Assembly (NCBI RefSeq): GCF_038051985.1
Contig: NZ_CP150291.1
Coordinates: forward strand, 248,001 to 312,000
Direction of reading: 5' to 3'
DNA: 64,000 nucleotides
Source of the DNA: Solibacillus sp. FSL H8-0523
GTDB taxonomy: Bacteria; Bacillota; Bacilli; Bacillales_A; Planococcaceae
This document shows, one piece after another, positions 51,283 to 60,454 of this stretch. How positions within the stretch are numbered: the stretch's first letter is position 1; each line of letters opens with the position of its first letter. A program made the position numbers and the translations under genes. Below the pieces are notes generated by a model. The model did no database searches. It was not told the origin of the DNA and saw only the letters and a program-made list of their open reading frames with translations.

Positions 51283-51322
51283 AAAAAGCCTATCAAATCG
51301 ATATCGATTTAATAGGCTATTT
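51283..51322. terminator. Convergent terminator
   Basis: AAAGCCTATCAAATCGAT / ATCGATTTAATAGGCTATT, a long near-perfect palindrome between the lipoprotein gene and the deacetylase gene. Confidence 0.85.
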
Positions 51323-51391
51323 CACGTGATTTGTCATTCAAAAGAGAGGGCGTAGCTTTTCAGGTATGACATTCGTATTCTTCACCATACC

Positions 51392-52792
51392 TTAGTGATG
51401 CTGTAACACTTCAGAAATCGTCACAAACTCATAGCCTTCGCTTTGTAAGTATTTCAGTACAGGCTCCAGTCCATCAGCGGTCGATTGGTGAATGTCGTGC
51501 ATTAACACAATCGCGTTGTTATGCATGGCCTTTTTTACCATTGGTAGCAGCTGCTGTGGATCACGATGCTTCCAGTCGAGCGTATCAATCGTCCAGTTGA
51601 CCGATGTGCGCGGAATGAGTGCGCGCACGGAATCATTGCTAGCCCCGTATGGCGGGCGGAACACGGTAGAGTTTTGGCCGGTTGCCTTTAAAATCGCCTG
51701 TTCAGTGGATTCGAATTCCTTTTGAATCGCAGCAGCAGACATTTTTGTTAAGACCGAGTGTGTCCATGTATGGTTGCCAATTTCGTGACCAGCATCGCGT
51801 ATTGCACGTGCTAAGCCCGGATAATATTGTACACGGCTCCCAAGCATAAAGAATGTAGCCTTGGCGTTATACTTATTTAATAGTGCTAAAATTTGTTTCG
51901 TCACTTCTGGGTGCGGCCCGTCATCAAATGTTAACGCAACCCGTTTTTTTGTTGGGTCCGTATTTTGCTTTGGTACAATCGTTTCCTCTGCCTCCATCGC
52001 GATTTGGAAGTTTGATGCGAGCAGTGGATTTAAGAAGGATAATGACATTTCAACTGTAGGAATTCCCGCTTTTGCTGTGGCAATTTCACCTTCATTGAAG
52101 TACACAACAAGCGACTCTTCCTTTAACGCAAAACGTTTAAATAAGTCCCATTCGGGTTGTGTGGCAAGCGCTAATTCCTCTTGTAAAAGATGATCCGTAT
52201 ACGCTGGATTTTTCGCGATTTCGGATTGAATATGCGTCGCAAATGTTTCAAGACTTGTTAAATCTTCGTTAAGTAGTGTGCGAATATCAAACAGCTCCCC
52301 CGTTTTATAATCGATTAAAAAGGTGGTCACGGTTGTTTCTTGTTCGTCCGGATTTAAAAATGTTTTGTTTGTTAAGACAAACGAATAATAATGATTGTAT
52401 TCGTACGTTTCGAGACTGATGTTGAGCTCGCCTGTTAGGTCATGGCTGCTTTGCTGCAGGCGCATTATGCCGGTGTAATAATCTTTTGCTTCGTTAATAT
52501 ACGTTAAAATTGTCTCGTTAAATGCCTCATATTCCGTCAATGGGTATTGGATGGCAAAGGGCATTTTTTCGTCATTGGAAATATCGGTGACGATGCGCAC
52601 ACCGGGGAAAATCGATGGTTCCTCGGAAATGTTAGACAGCGTCGCTTCGGCAATCAGCTCGTCTTCATATGGGAAAATGGGGTCATCACTTAAAACGGTT
52701 AAATAAATAACGATTGAGCCTAAGACAGCAATCGTCCCGACAAGCAGTAAATCAATCCACAATCCATGTCGTTTACGGTAAGGAGTTTTCAT
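51392..52792 (-). CDS. Polysaccharide deacetylase (PdaC-like), membrane-anchored
   Basis: A 466-residue protein starting at ATG after GAAAGGAAAC. One membrane span (about residues 14-31) is followed by an outer region (55-260) of the DUF4163/DUF3298 type found in PdaC, then a NodB domain: TFDDGPHPEVT (catalytic Asp, metal Asp), HEIGNHTWTH (metal His pair), RPPYG, and IVLMHDIHQSTADGLEPVL (His) near the end. It probably removes acetyl groups from N-acetylmuramic acid or N-acetylglucosamine in peptidoglycan, changing lysozyme sensitivity. The domain order matches Bacillus PdaC. Substrate inferred. Confidence 0.9.
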   Translation of the reverse strand: MKTPYRKRHGLWIDLLLVGTIAVLGSIVIYLTVLSDDPIFPYEDELIAEATLSNISEEPSIFPGVRIVTDISNDEKMPFAIQYPLTEYEAFNETILTYINEAKDYYTGIMRLQQSSHDLTGELNISLETYEYNHYYSFVLTNKTFLNPDEQETTVTTFLIDYKTGELFDIRTLLNEDLTSLETFATHIQSEIAKNPAYTDHLLQEELALATQPEWDLFKRFALKEESLVVYFNEGEIATAKAGIPTVEMSLSFLNPLLASNFQIAMEAEETIVPKQNTDPTKKRVALTFDDGPHPEVTKQILALLNKYNAKATFFMLGSRVQYYPGLARAIRDAGHEIGNHTWTHSVLTKMSAAAIQKEFESTEQAILKATGQNSTVFRPPYGASNDSVRALIPRTSVNWTIDTLDWKHRDPQQLLPMVKKAMHNNAIVLMHDIHQSTADGLEPVLKYLQSEGYEFVTISEVLQHH

Positions 52793-52970
52793 AGCTGTTT
52801 GTTTCCTTTCAAAAATATAGGGCAGTAAATGTAAAGCATTCGTTCAATTTAGGGTACAGAAATAGAAAGAAATTGCACCGTTATGTAAGCATAAAAAGTC
52901 TTAAATAAGACTATGATTTTAACCACGCTTCAAGTAATATGAGCTAAGAAGTGAAAGGAGGCCCATCACT

Positions 52971-53717
52971 ATGAATGTTGAACATAATGAAATGGCGATC
53001 GACTGTTTTTTGTTAGCGGGTCGTATCATGATGGAAAGTGGCGCTGAAACGTATCGTGTTGAAGATACGATGCTACGGATGGCACGTTCTCAAGATATGA
53101 TGGACGCACAGAGTTATGTCACGCCAACGGGAATTATTTTTTCACTTGGTAAAACGCAGCCTACACGAATTACATCGATCTCAACAAGAATTACAGATTT
53201 ACACAGAATTGTTCTTGTTAACGAGATTTCCAGAAAACTTACATCTCAAATCATAACATTACAACAAGCATATGACGAGTTAAAGAAAATCGAAACAACG
53301 AATTACTTTTTACCAATTCTCATTCAAGTATTGGCAGCAAGTATTGCGAGTAGTTGCTTTTTACTGATGTTTAAAGGCATGATTCCTGATATACCGGCAG
53401 CTTTTGTTGCAGGGGGATTAGGGCTGTATATTGTCACGGTCATTCACCAAATTACACGTGTTAAATTTTTCTCGGAATTTTTAGCAGCAGTGGCTGTTGG
53501 GGTAGTGGCATCAATGGCGGTGCACTTTGGATTTGGAACACAAGTTGATAAAATTATCATCGGCTCAGTGATGCCACTTGTACCGGGCTTACTGATTACG
53601 AATGCGGTACGTGATTTAATGGCCGGGCATTTTACAGCCGGTATGGCAAAGGGTGCGGAAGCCTTTTTAACGGCATTTGCAATAGGTTCAGGGATTGCAC
53701 TTGTTCTATCCTTGTAA
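52971..53717 (+). CDS. ThrE-like threonine/serine exporter, large subunit
   Basis: A 248-residue membrane protein with ATG after AAAGGAGG. The cytoplasmic N-terminal 110 residues start with the ThrE-like AGRIMMESGAETYRVEDTM motif, and the C-terminal half has five hydrophobic segments, ending in GSVMPLVPGLLITNAVRDLMAGH, the typical VPG(L)..NA.RDL signature. This is the first part of a split YjjP/YjjB-type exporter. It probably exports threonine, serine or a dicarboxylate, driven by proton exchange. The partner gene follows 18 bases downstream. Confidence 0.9.
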   Translation: MNVEHNEMAIDCFLLAGRIMMESGAETYRVEDTMLRMARSQDMMDAQSYVTPTGIIFSLGKTQPTRITSISTRITDLHRIVLVNEISRKLTSQIITLQQAYDELKKIETTNYFLPILIQVLAASIASSCFLLMFKGMIPDIPAAFVAGGLGLYIVTVIHQITRVKFFSEFLAAVAVGVVASMAVHFGFGTQVDKIIIGSVMPLVPGLLITNAVRDLMAGHFTAGMAKGAEAFLTAFAIGSGIALVLSL

Positions 53718-53735
53718 ATAAAGGGGATTTTTTTT

Positions 53736-54236
53736 ATGATCGATAGCTTATGGTTTCAACTCATCATTAGTTTTTTTGCGACAGCCTGTTTTGGTGTCAT
53801 TTTTAATGCGCCAACAAAGGCTATTCCCGCGTGTGGATTCGTTGGAGCGATTGGCTGGGGCATTTATTATTTAATGGCGGATTACGGTTTAGATGAAGTG
53901 CGCGCGTCATTTATTGGTGCTTTTATCGTGTCACTTGTGGCACATTATGCGGCACGTAAATTCCGTATGCCAATGATTGTGTTTAGTGTATCGGGCATTA
54001 TTCCACTCGTACCGGGGGGCATTGCCTATAATACGATGCGTAACATTATGGAGCTCGATTATATTATGGGTCTACAAAACGGCATGCGTGCTTTTATGAT
54101 TTCAGGTGCAATTGCGATGGGATTAGTATTTGCGGAAGTGATTATGCAAATGATTCTACGTATGATGCATGAAGGAAAAACATCGATTCAATCGTTTATG
54201 AAAGTGAAAAAAAGAAGCTCGAAAGCAAAGGAATAA
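53736..54236 (+). CDS. ThrE-like exporter, small subunit (YjjB type)
   Basis: A 166-residue membrane protein with five hydrophobic segments, containing FGVIFNAPTKAIPACGFVGAIGWGIYYL and the IPLVPGGIAYNTMRNI motif that mirrors the VPGLLITNAVRDL motif of its partner. It corresponds to the second domain of single-chain ThrE. The C-terminal 20 residues are basic and cytoplasmic. It has its own AAAGGGG ribosome site. A hairpin overlapping its 3' end acts as terminator. Confidence 0.9.
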   Translation: MIDSLWFQLIISFFATACFGVIFNAPTKAIPACGFVGAIGWGIYYLMADYGLDEVRASFIGAFIVSLVAHYAARKFRMPMIVFSVSGIIPLVPGGIAYNTMRNIMELDYIMGLQNGMRAFMISGAIAMGLVFAEVIMQMILRMMHEGKTSIQSFMKVKKRSSKAKE

Positions 54237-54256
54237 CCAATGCTTTCGAGCTTTTT
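54215..54256 (+). terminator. Terminator overlapping the exporter gene end
   Basis: AAGCTCGAAAGC / GCTTTCGAGCTT followed by TTT; the left arm lies inside the last codons of the gene. Confidence 0.85.
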
Positions 54257-54264
54257 CGATTTCG

Positions 54265-56265
54265 TTAAATTTGGCTTGTAATTTCGTCGTTTGTTACAGG
54301 TTTACTAATGAAGTAACCTTGTACCACATCGCAGCCGAATTTTGTTAGGAGCTCTTGTTGGTCTTTTGTTTCCACACCTTCTGCCACGACAGTGAGGTTC
54401 ATGGATTTGCCTAACTGCACCATACCGTTCACAAGCTGCTGCGTTTTTTCGGATTTTAGTGCGCGTATAAACGTTTGGTCAATTTTCACAGTAGAGATTG
54501 GTAGGAGCTGCATGTAACGGAATGAACCATAGCCTGTTCCGAAATCGTCTAGCGAGAAGAGGATCCCTTCGTTTTCTAAGATGCGCATTTGCTTAATGAT
54601 GCCTGTTTCGGCTTCCGCTTCAAGGGCAAATTTCTCGGTAATCTCGATTTGTAGTAAGTCCGCTGGGCAGCCTGTGCGGTCGAGCGTTTCTAAAATCGAT
54701 TTTGCCATATTTTTGTCACGGAACTCACGAACCGATGAGTTGATGCTTACTTTTATTTGATGGCCGGCATTTTTCCAGGCAACGGCTTGTTCACATGCGC
54801 GTTCAAGCATGAACGAACCGATGTTGTTGATTAAGCCTGTTTCCTCTGCAATTGGAATGAGTTCGTCAGGTGAAACGGTACCAATTTCCTCATCGTCCCA
54901 ACGTACAAGTGCCTCTACCGCAGTAATTTTACCTGTTTTAACATCGAGCTGTGGCTGATAAAGAACATGTAAATTCTTTTGATCTAATGCAAGCAGTAAG
55001 CGTTTTTCAACAACTGATTTACGATTTAAGGCAGCATGTGATGACTTTGATAAAGAAAGAATGCTATCGCCACCTGCTTCACGAACAGAAGTGATCGTTG
55101 CAAGGGAAGCCTTCATTAATTGTGAGAACGTTGTTTGGTCTTCAGGGAAGCGTGTGATCCCACCACTTAATGATAACGGTACAGCAACATTGCCGTTGTA
55201 AATCGGATTTTGCTGTAAATACGTTAAGAAACCTTGCGTAAACCATTCAGGTAATGGCGTAATGACAACGAATTCATTTTCGTTAATACGTGCCATCGTG
55301 CTGTCTTGGAAGTACATTTTCATACGTTTTGTAAATTCCATGACAAGCGATGTGCCAGCTAAATCATCGTGTAAGTCTTTAATTGTATAAAACTTGTCGA
55401 TGCTTAAATAGACGAATGAAAAATGGCGCTGTTCTTCGATCATTGACGTAATGACCTGTGCCAAGCGGTGCACATTAATCATGCCGGTTTCTGGGTCGAT
55501 ATAGGCGATTTTTTCAAGCTGAAATTGGACGGTTTTATCCTTCGTAATATCACGCTCGATTAATACGTATTGGTTGCGCTCAGGTGTTGTGCCGAAAAGC
55601 GGAATCGCTGTTAAGTGTACCCAGTAAAGCTGCTCATCTTTTGTAATTTTTTGTACGTCACCTTGCCAAATATGCCCGTTTTGTAAAGTTTTCCAAATGG
55701 TTTGAGTAACCTTCTCAGAATCGCTAGAAATCGGAAAAAGTTGCCAAAACGTTTTGCCGATGACGCGCTTTGGTGTCCAGTGACTCGTTCTTAAAAACTG
55801 TTGGTTCGTTTGAATGATAAAGCCGTCTGAATCCAGTGTCACGGTCATAAATGATTGATGAATTCCATTCTTTAAATCCGTTAACTGTTGTTGCTCGGCA
55901 TTTAATGAACGGATGTCGTCGTTTGGAATACATAAAACGTAGATAGCCTCTGTACCTTCAAAGGTTGTTGGTTTTGTGTAAAGGGTAACAAGTGTCGTTG
56001 TTTGCTGCTTTGTCGTAATCGCAACATCTTGTAAATACTGTGGTACTGTACTCGATAAAATCGATTCGATTGTATCATTCCCGATTTCTGAAAAGAGCGT
56101 GTGCGCGATGGGCTGCTTGTTTAGTCGCTCCATATCTAGTGTTGAATAGTCAAAATGGTCTAAGTTCCCTTTGGCGATTGTTCCAGTAGGTAAAAGAATA
56201 AAAGAAGGGAAAGGAGTAACTAGCAATGGCTCAATATCCGTTGAATAGATTTGCTCTTTTGTCAT
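54265..56265 (-). CDS. PAS-GGDEF-EAL cyclic-di-GMP phosphodiesterase with degenerate GGDEF
   Basis: A 666-residue cytoplasmic protein, ATG after AAGGAGAAG. A sensor-like N-terminal part and a PAS domain (about residues 135-250, GFIIQTNQQFLRTSHWTPKRVIGKTFWQLFP) precede a GGDEF domain (260-410) whose active-site motif is NENEF in place of GGDEF, so cyclase activity is unlikely. The C-terminal EAL domain (420-660) is intact: EALVRW, the NSS metal Asn, EITEKF, DDFGTGYGSFRY, VKIDQTF and VAEGVET all carry the expected catalytic residues. It should hydrolyse cyclic-di-GMP, with the degenerate GGDEF perhaps sensing GTP. Single-gene unit. Confidence 0.9.
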   Translation of the reverse strand: MTKEQIYSTDIEPLLVTPFPSFILLPTGTIAKGNLDHFDYSTLDMERLNKQPIAHTLFSEIGNDTIESILSSTVPQYLQDVAITTKQQTTTLVTLYTKPTTFEGTEAIYVLCIPNDDIRSLNAEQQQLTDLKNGIHQSFMTVTLDSDGFIIQTNQQFLRTSHWTPKRVIGKTFWQLFPISSDSEKVTQTIWKTLQNGHIWQGDVQKITKDEQLYWVHLTAIPLFGTTPERNQYVLIERDITKDKTVQFQLEKIAYIDPETGMINVHRLAQVITSMIEEQRHFSFVYLSIDKFYTIKDLHDDLAGTSLVMEFTKRMKMYFQDSTMARINENEFVVITPLPEWFTQGFLTYLQQNPIYNGNVAVPLSLSGGITRFPEDQTTFSQLMKASLATITSVREAGGDSILSLSKSSHAALNRKSVVEKRLLLALDQKNLHVLYQPQLDVKTGKITAVEALVRWDDEEIGTVSPDELIPIAEETGLINNIGSFMLERACEQAVAWKNAGHQIKVSINSSVREFRDKNMAKSILETLDRTGCPADLLQIEITEKFALEAEAETGIIKQMRILENEGILFSLDDFGTGYGSFRYMQLLPISTVKIDQTFIRALKSEKTQQLVNGMVQLGKSMNLTVVAEGVETKDQQELLTKFGCDVVQGYFISKPVTNDEITSQI

Positions 56266-56642
56266 AAGTCACTTCTCCTTAATTTCGTAAATTAATACTA
56301 TAATTATAATTAATTAATATCCATTAGTCACTAATTAAAAACTAATTACTGTAAAAACAAGAAATATTATAGTATTATTTTACCTTGTTTTGTAAACAGG
56401 GAATAAATGATATTACATAATTTATCTTAAATTTGACAAATAAGGTAAAATGTCTTTTTAAAATACAAGATTATTATCTTATACCCAATAATGGATATAT
56501 TAACTGATTCATTTAGGCTGTTTCATGAAATAACTATAGAAAAACGAAGATTTGATTGACCTTGTTTTTCTATAGTTGCGTAACAACGAGAGCTTTACTA
56601 CAATAAGAGCATTAGAAGGTAGTAAGAATTGGAGTAGAAAGA
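56266..56642. other. AT-rich intergenic region with one hairpin
   Basis: A 377-base region between divergent genes. It is very AT-rich with no open frame of note. The only clear structure is the perfect 14-bp inverted repeat at 56532-56577. Confidence 0.5.
56532..56577. repeat. Perfect 14-bp inverted repeat
   Basis: AACTATAGAAAAAC (56532-56545) and GTTTTTCTATAGTT (56564-56577) with an 18-base spacer, 66 bases before the GNAT gene. No T run follows on the plus strand, so it is not an ordinary terminator. Confidence 0.65.
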
Positions 56643-57512
56643 ATGAATTTATCGGCAATTACGGTTTCGTTTCCTCTAGATGAAGAAACGTTTGAGGAAT
56701 TACAAAATTTATGCAAAGTCGCGGAAATTGACGGGCATGTCTATCATCAAGTGATGAATCTACCAGTTGCGCGTAACTATGATATGCGTGGCTTTTATGT
56801 GCTTGTATATGATGATGAAAAAAATGAACTTGTTGGTGCAGGTACGGCCATCGATTTAATGGGCTTAAATACGTATGAGTGGTCTATTTTAGTAGCACCG
56901 ATGTATCGCCAGCTCGGTATTGGTAGTGCGGTTTACAATGTGTTAAAGGACGGTATGGCTGCGCGTGGTAGTGAAGGTGAGCTTGCATTAGCAATAGAGG
57001 GAAGCCATTTTGGGGATGAATTTTTACAAAAGCTTGGCTACTTATATAGTTTTTCAGAGTCAACGTTAGAGGTGAAGGCAGAGGTACTCGAGCAGCAAGG
57101 GCCGGTGACATTACGTCCGTTCATGCAAAAGGATACGGAGGCACTTGTGACAATCTTTAGTGAGGCCTTTGGAGATATACGCGAGGAATCGCTTGAGCTA
57201 ATTGACTTTAATACGACAACAGAAGGCCTTGTTATGTGGACGGCTGAAGTCGGCGACGAGGTAGTCGGCACGGTGACGACGCGTAAAGAGGGCGAAGTTG
57301 AGTGGATTACCGCGTTTGCTGTGGCGCCAAATAAGCAAGGGCAAGGCATCGGTACACAAATCTTAAATCTCGTGAAAGATTACGCGATTCGCCAAGGGGA
57401 GAAAACGATTCTACTAGATGTTGAAATCGAAAACGTCGGGGCACTCCGTGTGTACGAAAAAGCCGGCTTCATGAAGTCGACGCAGATTGATTATTATATT
57501 TATATTAAATGA
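56643..57512 (+). CDS. Two-domain GNAT acetyltransferase
   Basis: A 289-residue protein formed of two GNAT domains. The first (about 1-130) has WSILVAPMYRQLGIGSAVYNVL with a Q/R-x-x-G-x-G/A-like acetyl-CoA loop; the second (about 150-289) has AFAVAPNKQGQGIGTQILNLV and the C-terminal LDVEIENVGALRVYEKAGF, the full motif A and B set. The second domain seems active; the first looks like a partly altered copy. Acceptor substrate unknown. Such tandem GNATs are common in Bacilli. Terminator follows. Confidence 0.87.
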   Translation: MNLSAITVSFPLDEETFEELQNLCKVAEIDGHVYHQVMNLPVARNYDMRGFYVLVYDDEKNELVGAGTAIDLMGLNTYEWSILVAPMYRQLGIGSAVYNVLKDGMAARGSEGELALAIEGSHFGDEFLQKLGYLYSFSESTLEVKAEVLEQQGPVTLRPFMQKDTEALVTIFSEAFGDIREESLELIDFNTTTEGLVMWTAEVGDEVVGTVTTRKEGEVEWITAFAVAPNKQGQGIGTQILNLVKDYAIRQGEKTILLDVEIENVGALRVYEKAGFMKSTQIDYYIYIK

Positions 57513-57515
57513 ATA

Positions 57516-57551
57516 AAAGCATCCTGAACTGATTGTTCAGGATGCTTTTTT
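57516..57551 (+). terminator. Terminator after the GNAT gene
   Basis: AAAAGCATCCTGAAC / GTTCAGGATGCTTTTTT, perfect arms. Confidence 0.93.
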
Positions 57552-57621
57552 GGTCATAGGATTATAATTTCGAATAAAGTTTTACCCTCGTAATAAAGTA
57601 AAGTGAAAAACACAAAACCAA

Positions 57622-57646
57622 GCCGCTTGCGCTTACGCGAGGCGGC
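57622..57646. repeat. Short GC-rich hairpin, repeat C copy 2
   Basis: GCCGCTTGCG / CGCGAGGCGGC; 24 of 25 bases agree with the copy at 30607-30631. Confidence 0.75.
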
Positions 57647-57820
57647 AGTTAGTGAAAATAGTTACTCTTTCTTTATTAAAGAAACTTAAATCAATGCTGT
57701 GCTGATTGAAAATTCATTTATTTAAAAGGTTTTTTTATTACCGTTGATTAGAAGTAGCGGCATTTTAAAAGGAAATGCTTTGTTTTATCATTTTTTACAG
57801 AAGCTCACTTAATGCCAAAG

Positions 57821-57966
57821 TAGAGTGGCGCGGAGCGAAGGCGGCAGACTCCTGCGGGAACAGCGCGTGCGGAAAATCCATTTTTTGTGCCGCCGTCAGA
57901 GGCACAAAAAATTAGTTGGAGCCGTGCCCGCGGAAAGCGTCCGCCGTAGCGCAGCAAAACGGACTC
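57821..57966. repeat. GC-rich extragenic repeat B, copy 2
   Basis: GCGCGGAGCGAAGGCGGCAG ... GGAAAGCGTCCGCCGTAGCGC, matching copy 1 (30751-30903) at both ends. The middle holds a perfect hairpin TTTTTTGTGCC / GGCACAAAAAA not found in copy 1. The rest of 57552-58025 is AT-rich and empty; the open frame at 57825 runs through the repeat and is not a gene. Confidence 0.75.
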
Positions 57967-58025
57967 AATTAGAAAAACTCAATTTTTATCTTGTCATCCC
58001 TAACTTTTGTTGAAGAACCACTTTT

Positions 58026-60242
58026 TTACATTAAAAATGTCTCTTTCGAAGGGCCGATTAAATATAGCTCATGCATCGCGCGTGTTAGGGCAACGTAGAG
58101 GAGCTTACGGTCAATCGGATTGTCGTAGTACGGTGCTTCAAAGGACGCGATGATAACGGCATCAAACTCTAGCCCCTTCGCTAAATGGCTCGGGACAACG
58201 AGAAGCTTTTGCTGATCAATGCCGGAGTTTTCATTGAGTAACTGGGCAGGAAAACCTTTATTTTCAAGCTGTTTGACAATGGCCTGTGCTTCGTTTGTTG
58301 TTTTACAAATAAGCGCAATCGATTGATGTTTATTTGCTTTGATGGCTTCGACGGTTTTGGCGATTGTTTCAACGTCGAGCTTGTCTTGCATGATAAATTC
58401 CGGAACCTTGCCGTGACGTACAACTGGCTCAACAAGCGGAAGCTCCTCGTTCATTTGCGCGAGGATCTCATTGGCGAGTTCCATAATTTCAATCGTTGTT
58501 CGGTAGCTTTTTTGCAACGTCGCATAGGTGGCGCGCGGGAATAAGTCGAGCACCGGCTGCCATTCAGTTAGTGAGCGGTAGCTATGAATGCCTTGTGCTA
58601 AATCACCAACCATCGTAAACATATCGGTTTCAAGTCCCGCTTTAAGCGCGGCAAGTTGGAAGTAGCTATAATCTTGCACTTCATCGATAAAGACAACGCG
58701 CATCTTCCACTTTTCTTCGATGCCTTTGACCTTCGCCTGCAAGTAGTAGAGCGCGGCTAAATCCTCGAGTGCCCAAGCTTCTTTCTTATGTGCCTTTAGG
58801 AAGCTTTCGGTTTCGCTTGGATCCCATTCCGGTGCGATTTCATAGAGCAACTCACGGCTCGTGACAAGTTCGCGGTACAGTGTTTTGATTTTTGCTTTGG
58901 TGAATTTCTTCATATAAGCAGTGGCGGTCGTTTTCGCCTCTTGCTTGATTTTTGGGATACGATCGTCGCGTTCGTCAATCATTTTCGTGACGGTGTGGCG
59001 GCGTTTTTCCGCGTCGCGCATGCCGTTTAATGCGCGGCCAATCGCCTCTTCATACCGGGCGTTTAACTTCGTGAGAACGGCGGTCGTTTTACGTTTCACT
59101 TCGGTTTGGATAATTTTTTTGATGCGCTCGAGTCGTTTTTCAATCGGCATGTAATGGAATTCGACTAAAAACAGCTTTTTCAGATGGTCGCCCTTGATGA
59201 TGCGATATTTTTCGATAAACACATCGTCAAAAAGTGTCGCAAGCTGCTGTTCATAATGCTGTAAGAAACGTTGCATCATGAGCTCGTAGTAAGGACTGCC
59301 TTTCATTTTAGAAATGTGCAGCTCCTCGAAATTTCCAGCTTGTGCAATAATTTTTTCGAGTTGCTCATTTGGATTCGTTAGTTTTAGTTTAAGTTTTAAG
59401 GCATTTTGCACGTAATCGGCATAGGTCGTTTGGCAAATTTTATCGACACCGAGTTCCGGCAAGACGTCGCCAATATATTCAATAAATAAATTATTCGGGG
59501 CTAAAATCATCAGTTGCTCAGCGTTAAAATGCTCGCCCATTGTATAGAGGAAATACGAAATTCGGTGCAAGGCAATCGTTGTTTTTCCTGAACCGGCAGC
59601 GCCTTGTACGAGAATCGGCTGACGTAGGTGCGCACGGATAATTTCATTTTGTTCTTTTTGAATCGTGGACACGATTTCGGTTAACCGCACATCGGCTTTT
59701 CCCTCAAGTGCCTCTTGTAGTAATTCGTCGTTCGTTGTTAAATCGACGTCGCGGTAGTCGATGAGTTCGGACTGCTCAATTTTGTATTGACGCTTGGCAA
59801 ATAAATGACCAGATAATTCCTCATCGCGCACATCATACGTTATATCGCCTAGGCGTCCATCGTAATAGACGTTTGCGACAGGGGAACGCCAATCGACGAT
59901 GATCGGCTCATGGGTTTCACTATGAAACAACGATGTTTTACCGATATAGAGAAATTCCTCGGGCTCCTGCTCACGTTGAAAGTGAATCCGTGCAAAATAC
60001 GGCTTTTGGCGAATGGCCTCTAAGCCTTCTTTTTGATTGCGCGCCAGTTCAAAAAAGCGCGTGTTCATTAAAATATTTAGGAAGCTGTCACTCGAATCCA
60101 AGTATTCTACGTTCGACATCGCCGTTTTAATGTTTTCCTGCGCGTTTTCGATATCGCTTTTCGAGCTATGTAAAATACGGTCCATATAGGCAACGGTTTC
60201 ACGTAAGCGCTGTTGTTCTTGTTGGAAATCTTCCGGTTGCAT
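58026..60242 (-). CDS. helD: HelD-like RNA polymerase recycling helicase
   Basis: A 738-residue UvrD/Rep-like superfamily 1 ATPase. The long N-terminal helical arm (1-100) and the VDWRSPVANVYYDGRLGDITYDV block precede Walker A GAAGSGKTTIALHRISYFLY near residue 213. A large insertion of coiled-coil and basic character (about 340-480) follows, then motif VVFIDEVQDYSYFQLAALK, MVGDLAQGIHSYR, KSYRTTIEIMELAN and the C-terminal KGLEFDAVIIA and LYVALTRAMHELYLIG. This layout matches Bacillus HelD, which uses ATP to strip stalled RNA polymerase from nucleic acid. It stands alone on the minus strand. Confidence 0.9.
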   Translation of the reverse strand: MQPEDFQQEQQRLRETVAYMDRILHSSKSDIENAQENIKTAMSNVEYLDSSDSFLNILMNTRFFELARNQKEGLEAIRQKPYFARIHFQREQEPEEFLYIGKTSLFHSETHEPIIVDWRSPVANVYYDGRLGDITYDVRDEELSGHLFAKRQYKIEQSELIDYRDVDLTTNDELLQEALEGKADVRLTEIVSTIQKEQNEIIRAHLRQPILVQGAAGSGKTTIALHRISYFLYTMGEHFNAEQLMILAPNNLFIEYIGDVLPELGVDKICQTTYADYVQNALKLKLKLTNPNEQLEKIIAQAGNFEELHISKMKGSPYYELMMQRFLQHYEQQLATLFDDVFIEKYRIIKGDHLKKLFLVEFHYMPIEKRLERIKKIIQTEVKRKTTAVLTKLNARYEEAIGRALNGMRDAEKRRHTVTKMIDERDDRIPKIKQEAKTTATAYMKKFTKAKIKTLYRELVTSRELLYEIAPEWDPSETESFLKAHKKEAWALEDLAALYYLQAKVKGIEEKWKMRVVFIDEVQDYSYFQLAALKAGLETDMFTMVGDLAQGIHSYRSLTEWQPVLDLFPRATYATLQKSYRTTIEIMELANEILAQMNEELPLVEPVVRHGKVPEFIMQDKLDVETIAKTVEAIKANKHQSIALICKTTNEAQAIVKQLENKGFPAQLLNENSGIDQQKLLVVPSHLAKGLEFDAVIIASFEAPYYDNPIDRKLLYVALTRAMHELYLIGPSKETFLM

Positions 60243-60341
60243 CGTCTTGTTCCCCCAATCAATTCATAAAGTCAGACTATAATCGTATCAAAAGCGAGTT
60301 GCGTTATACAAGTAAACCTTAGAGAAATAATTAGAAAAACA

Positions 60342-60367
60342 CATTTCGCGCAAAATAGCGCGAAATG
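60342..60367. repeat. GC-rich palindrome upstream of helD
   Basis: CATTTCGCGC / GCGCGAAATG with a 6-base spacer, 100 bases before the helD start. Read on the minus strand it is followed by TGTTTTTC, so it could be a second terminator for the DUF2804 gene or a helD leader element. Confidence 0.6.
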
Positions 60368-60426
60368 ATATCTTTTCTTATGTGGATTTCCTTGAAAAAA
60401 GTTATACTTTCCTATCCACCAAAAAA

Positions 60427-60447
60427 GACAGCAATTGTTTGCTGCCT
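60427..60447 (-). terminator. Terminator of the DUF2804 gene
   Basis: GGCAGCA / TGCTGTC stem followed by TTTTTT on the minus strand. Confidence 0.75.
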
Positions 60448-60454
60448 TAACGGT

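Noticed and set aside
57825-58013. 62-residue frame rich in Arg
   Set aside because: Lies on repeat B copy 2; the Arg-rich composition is a by-product of the GC-rich repeat.
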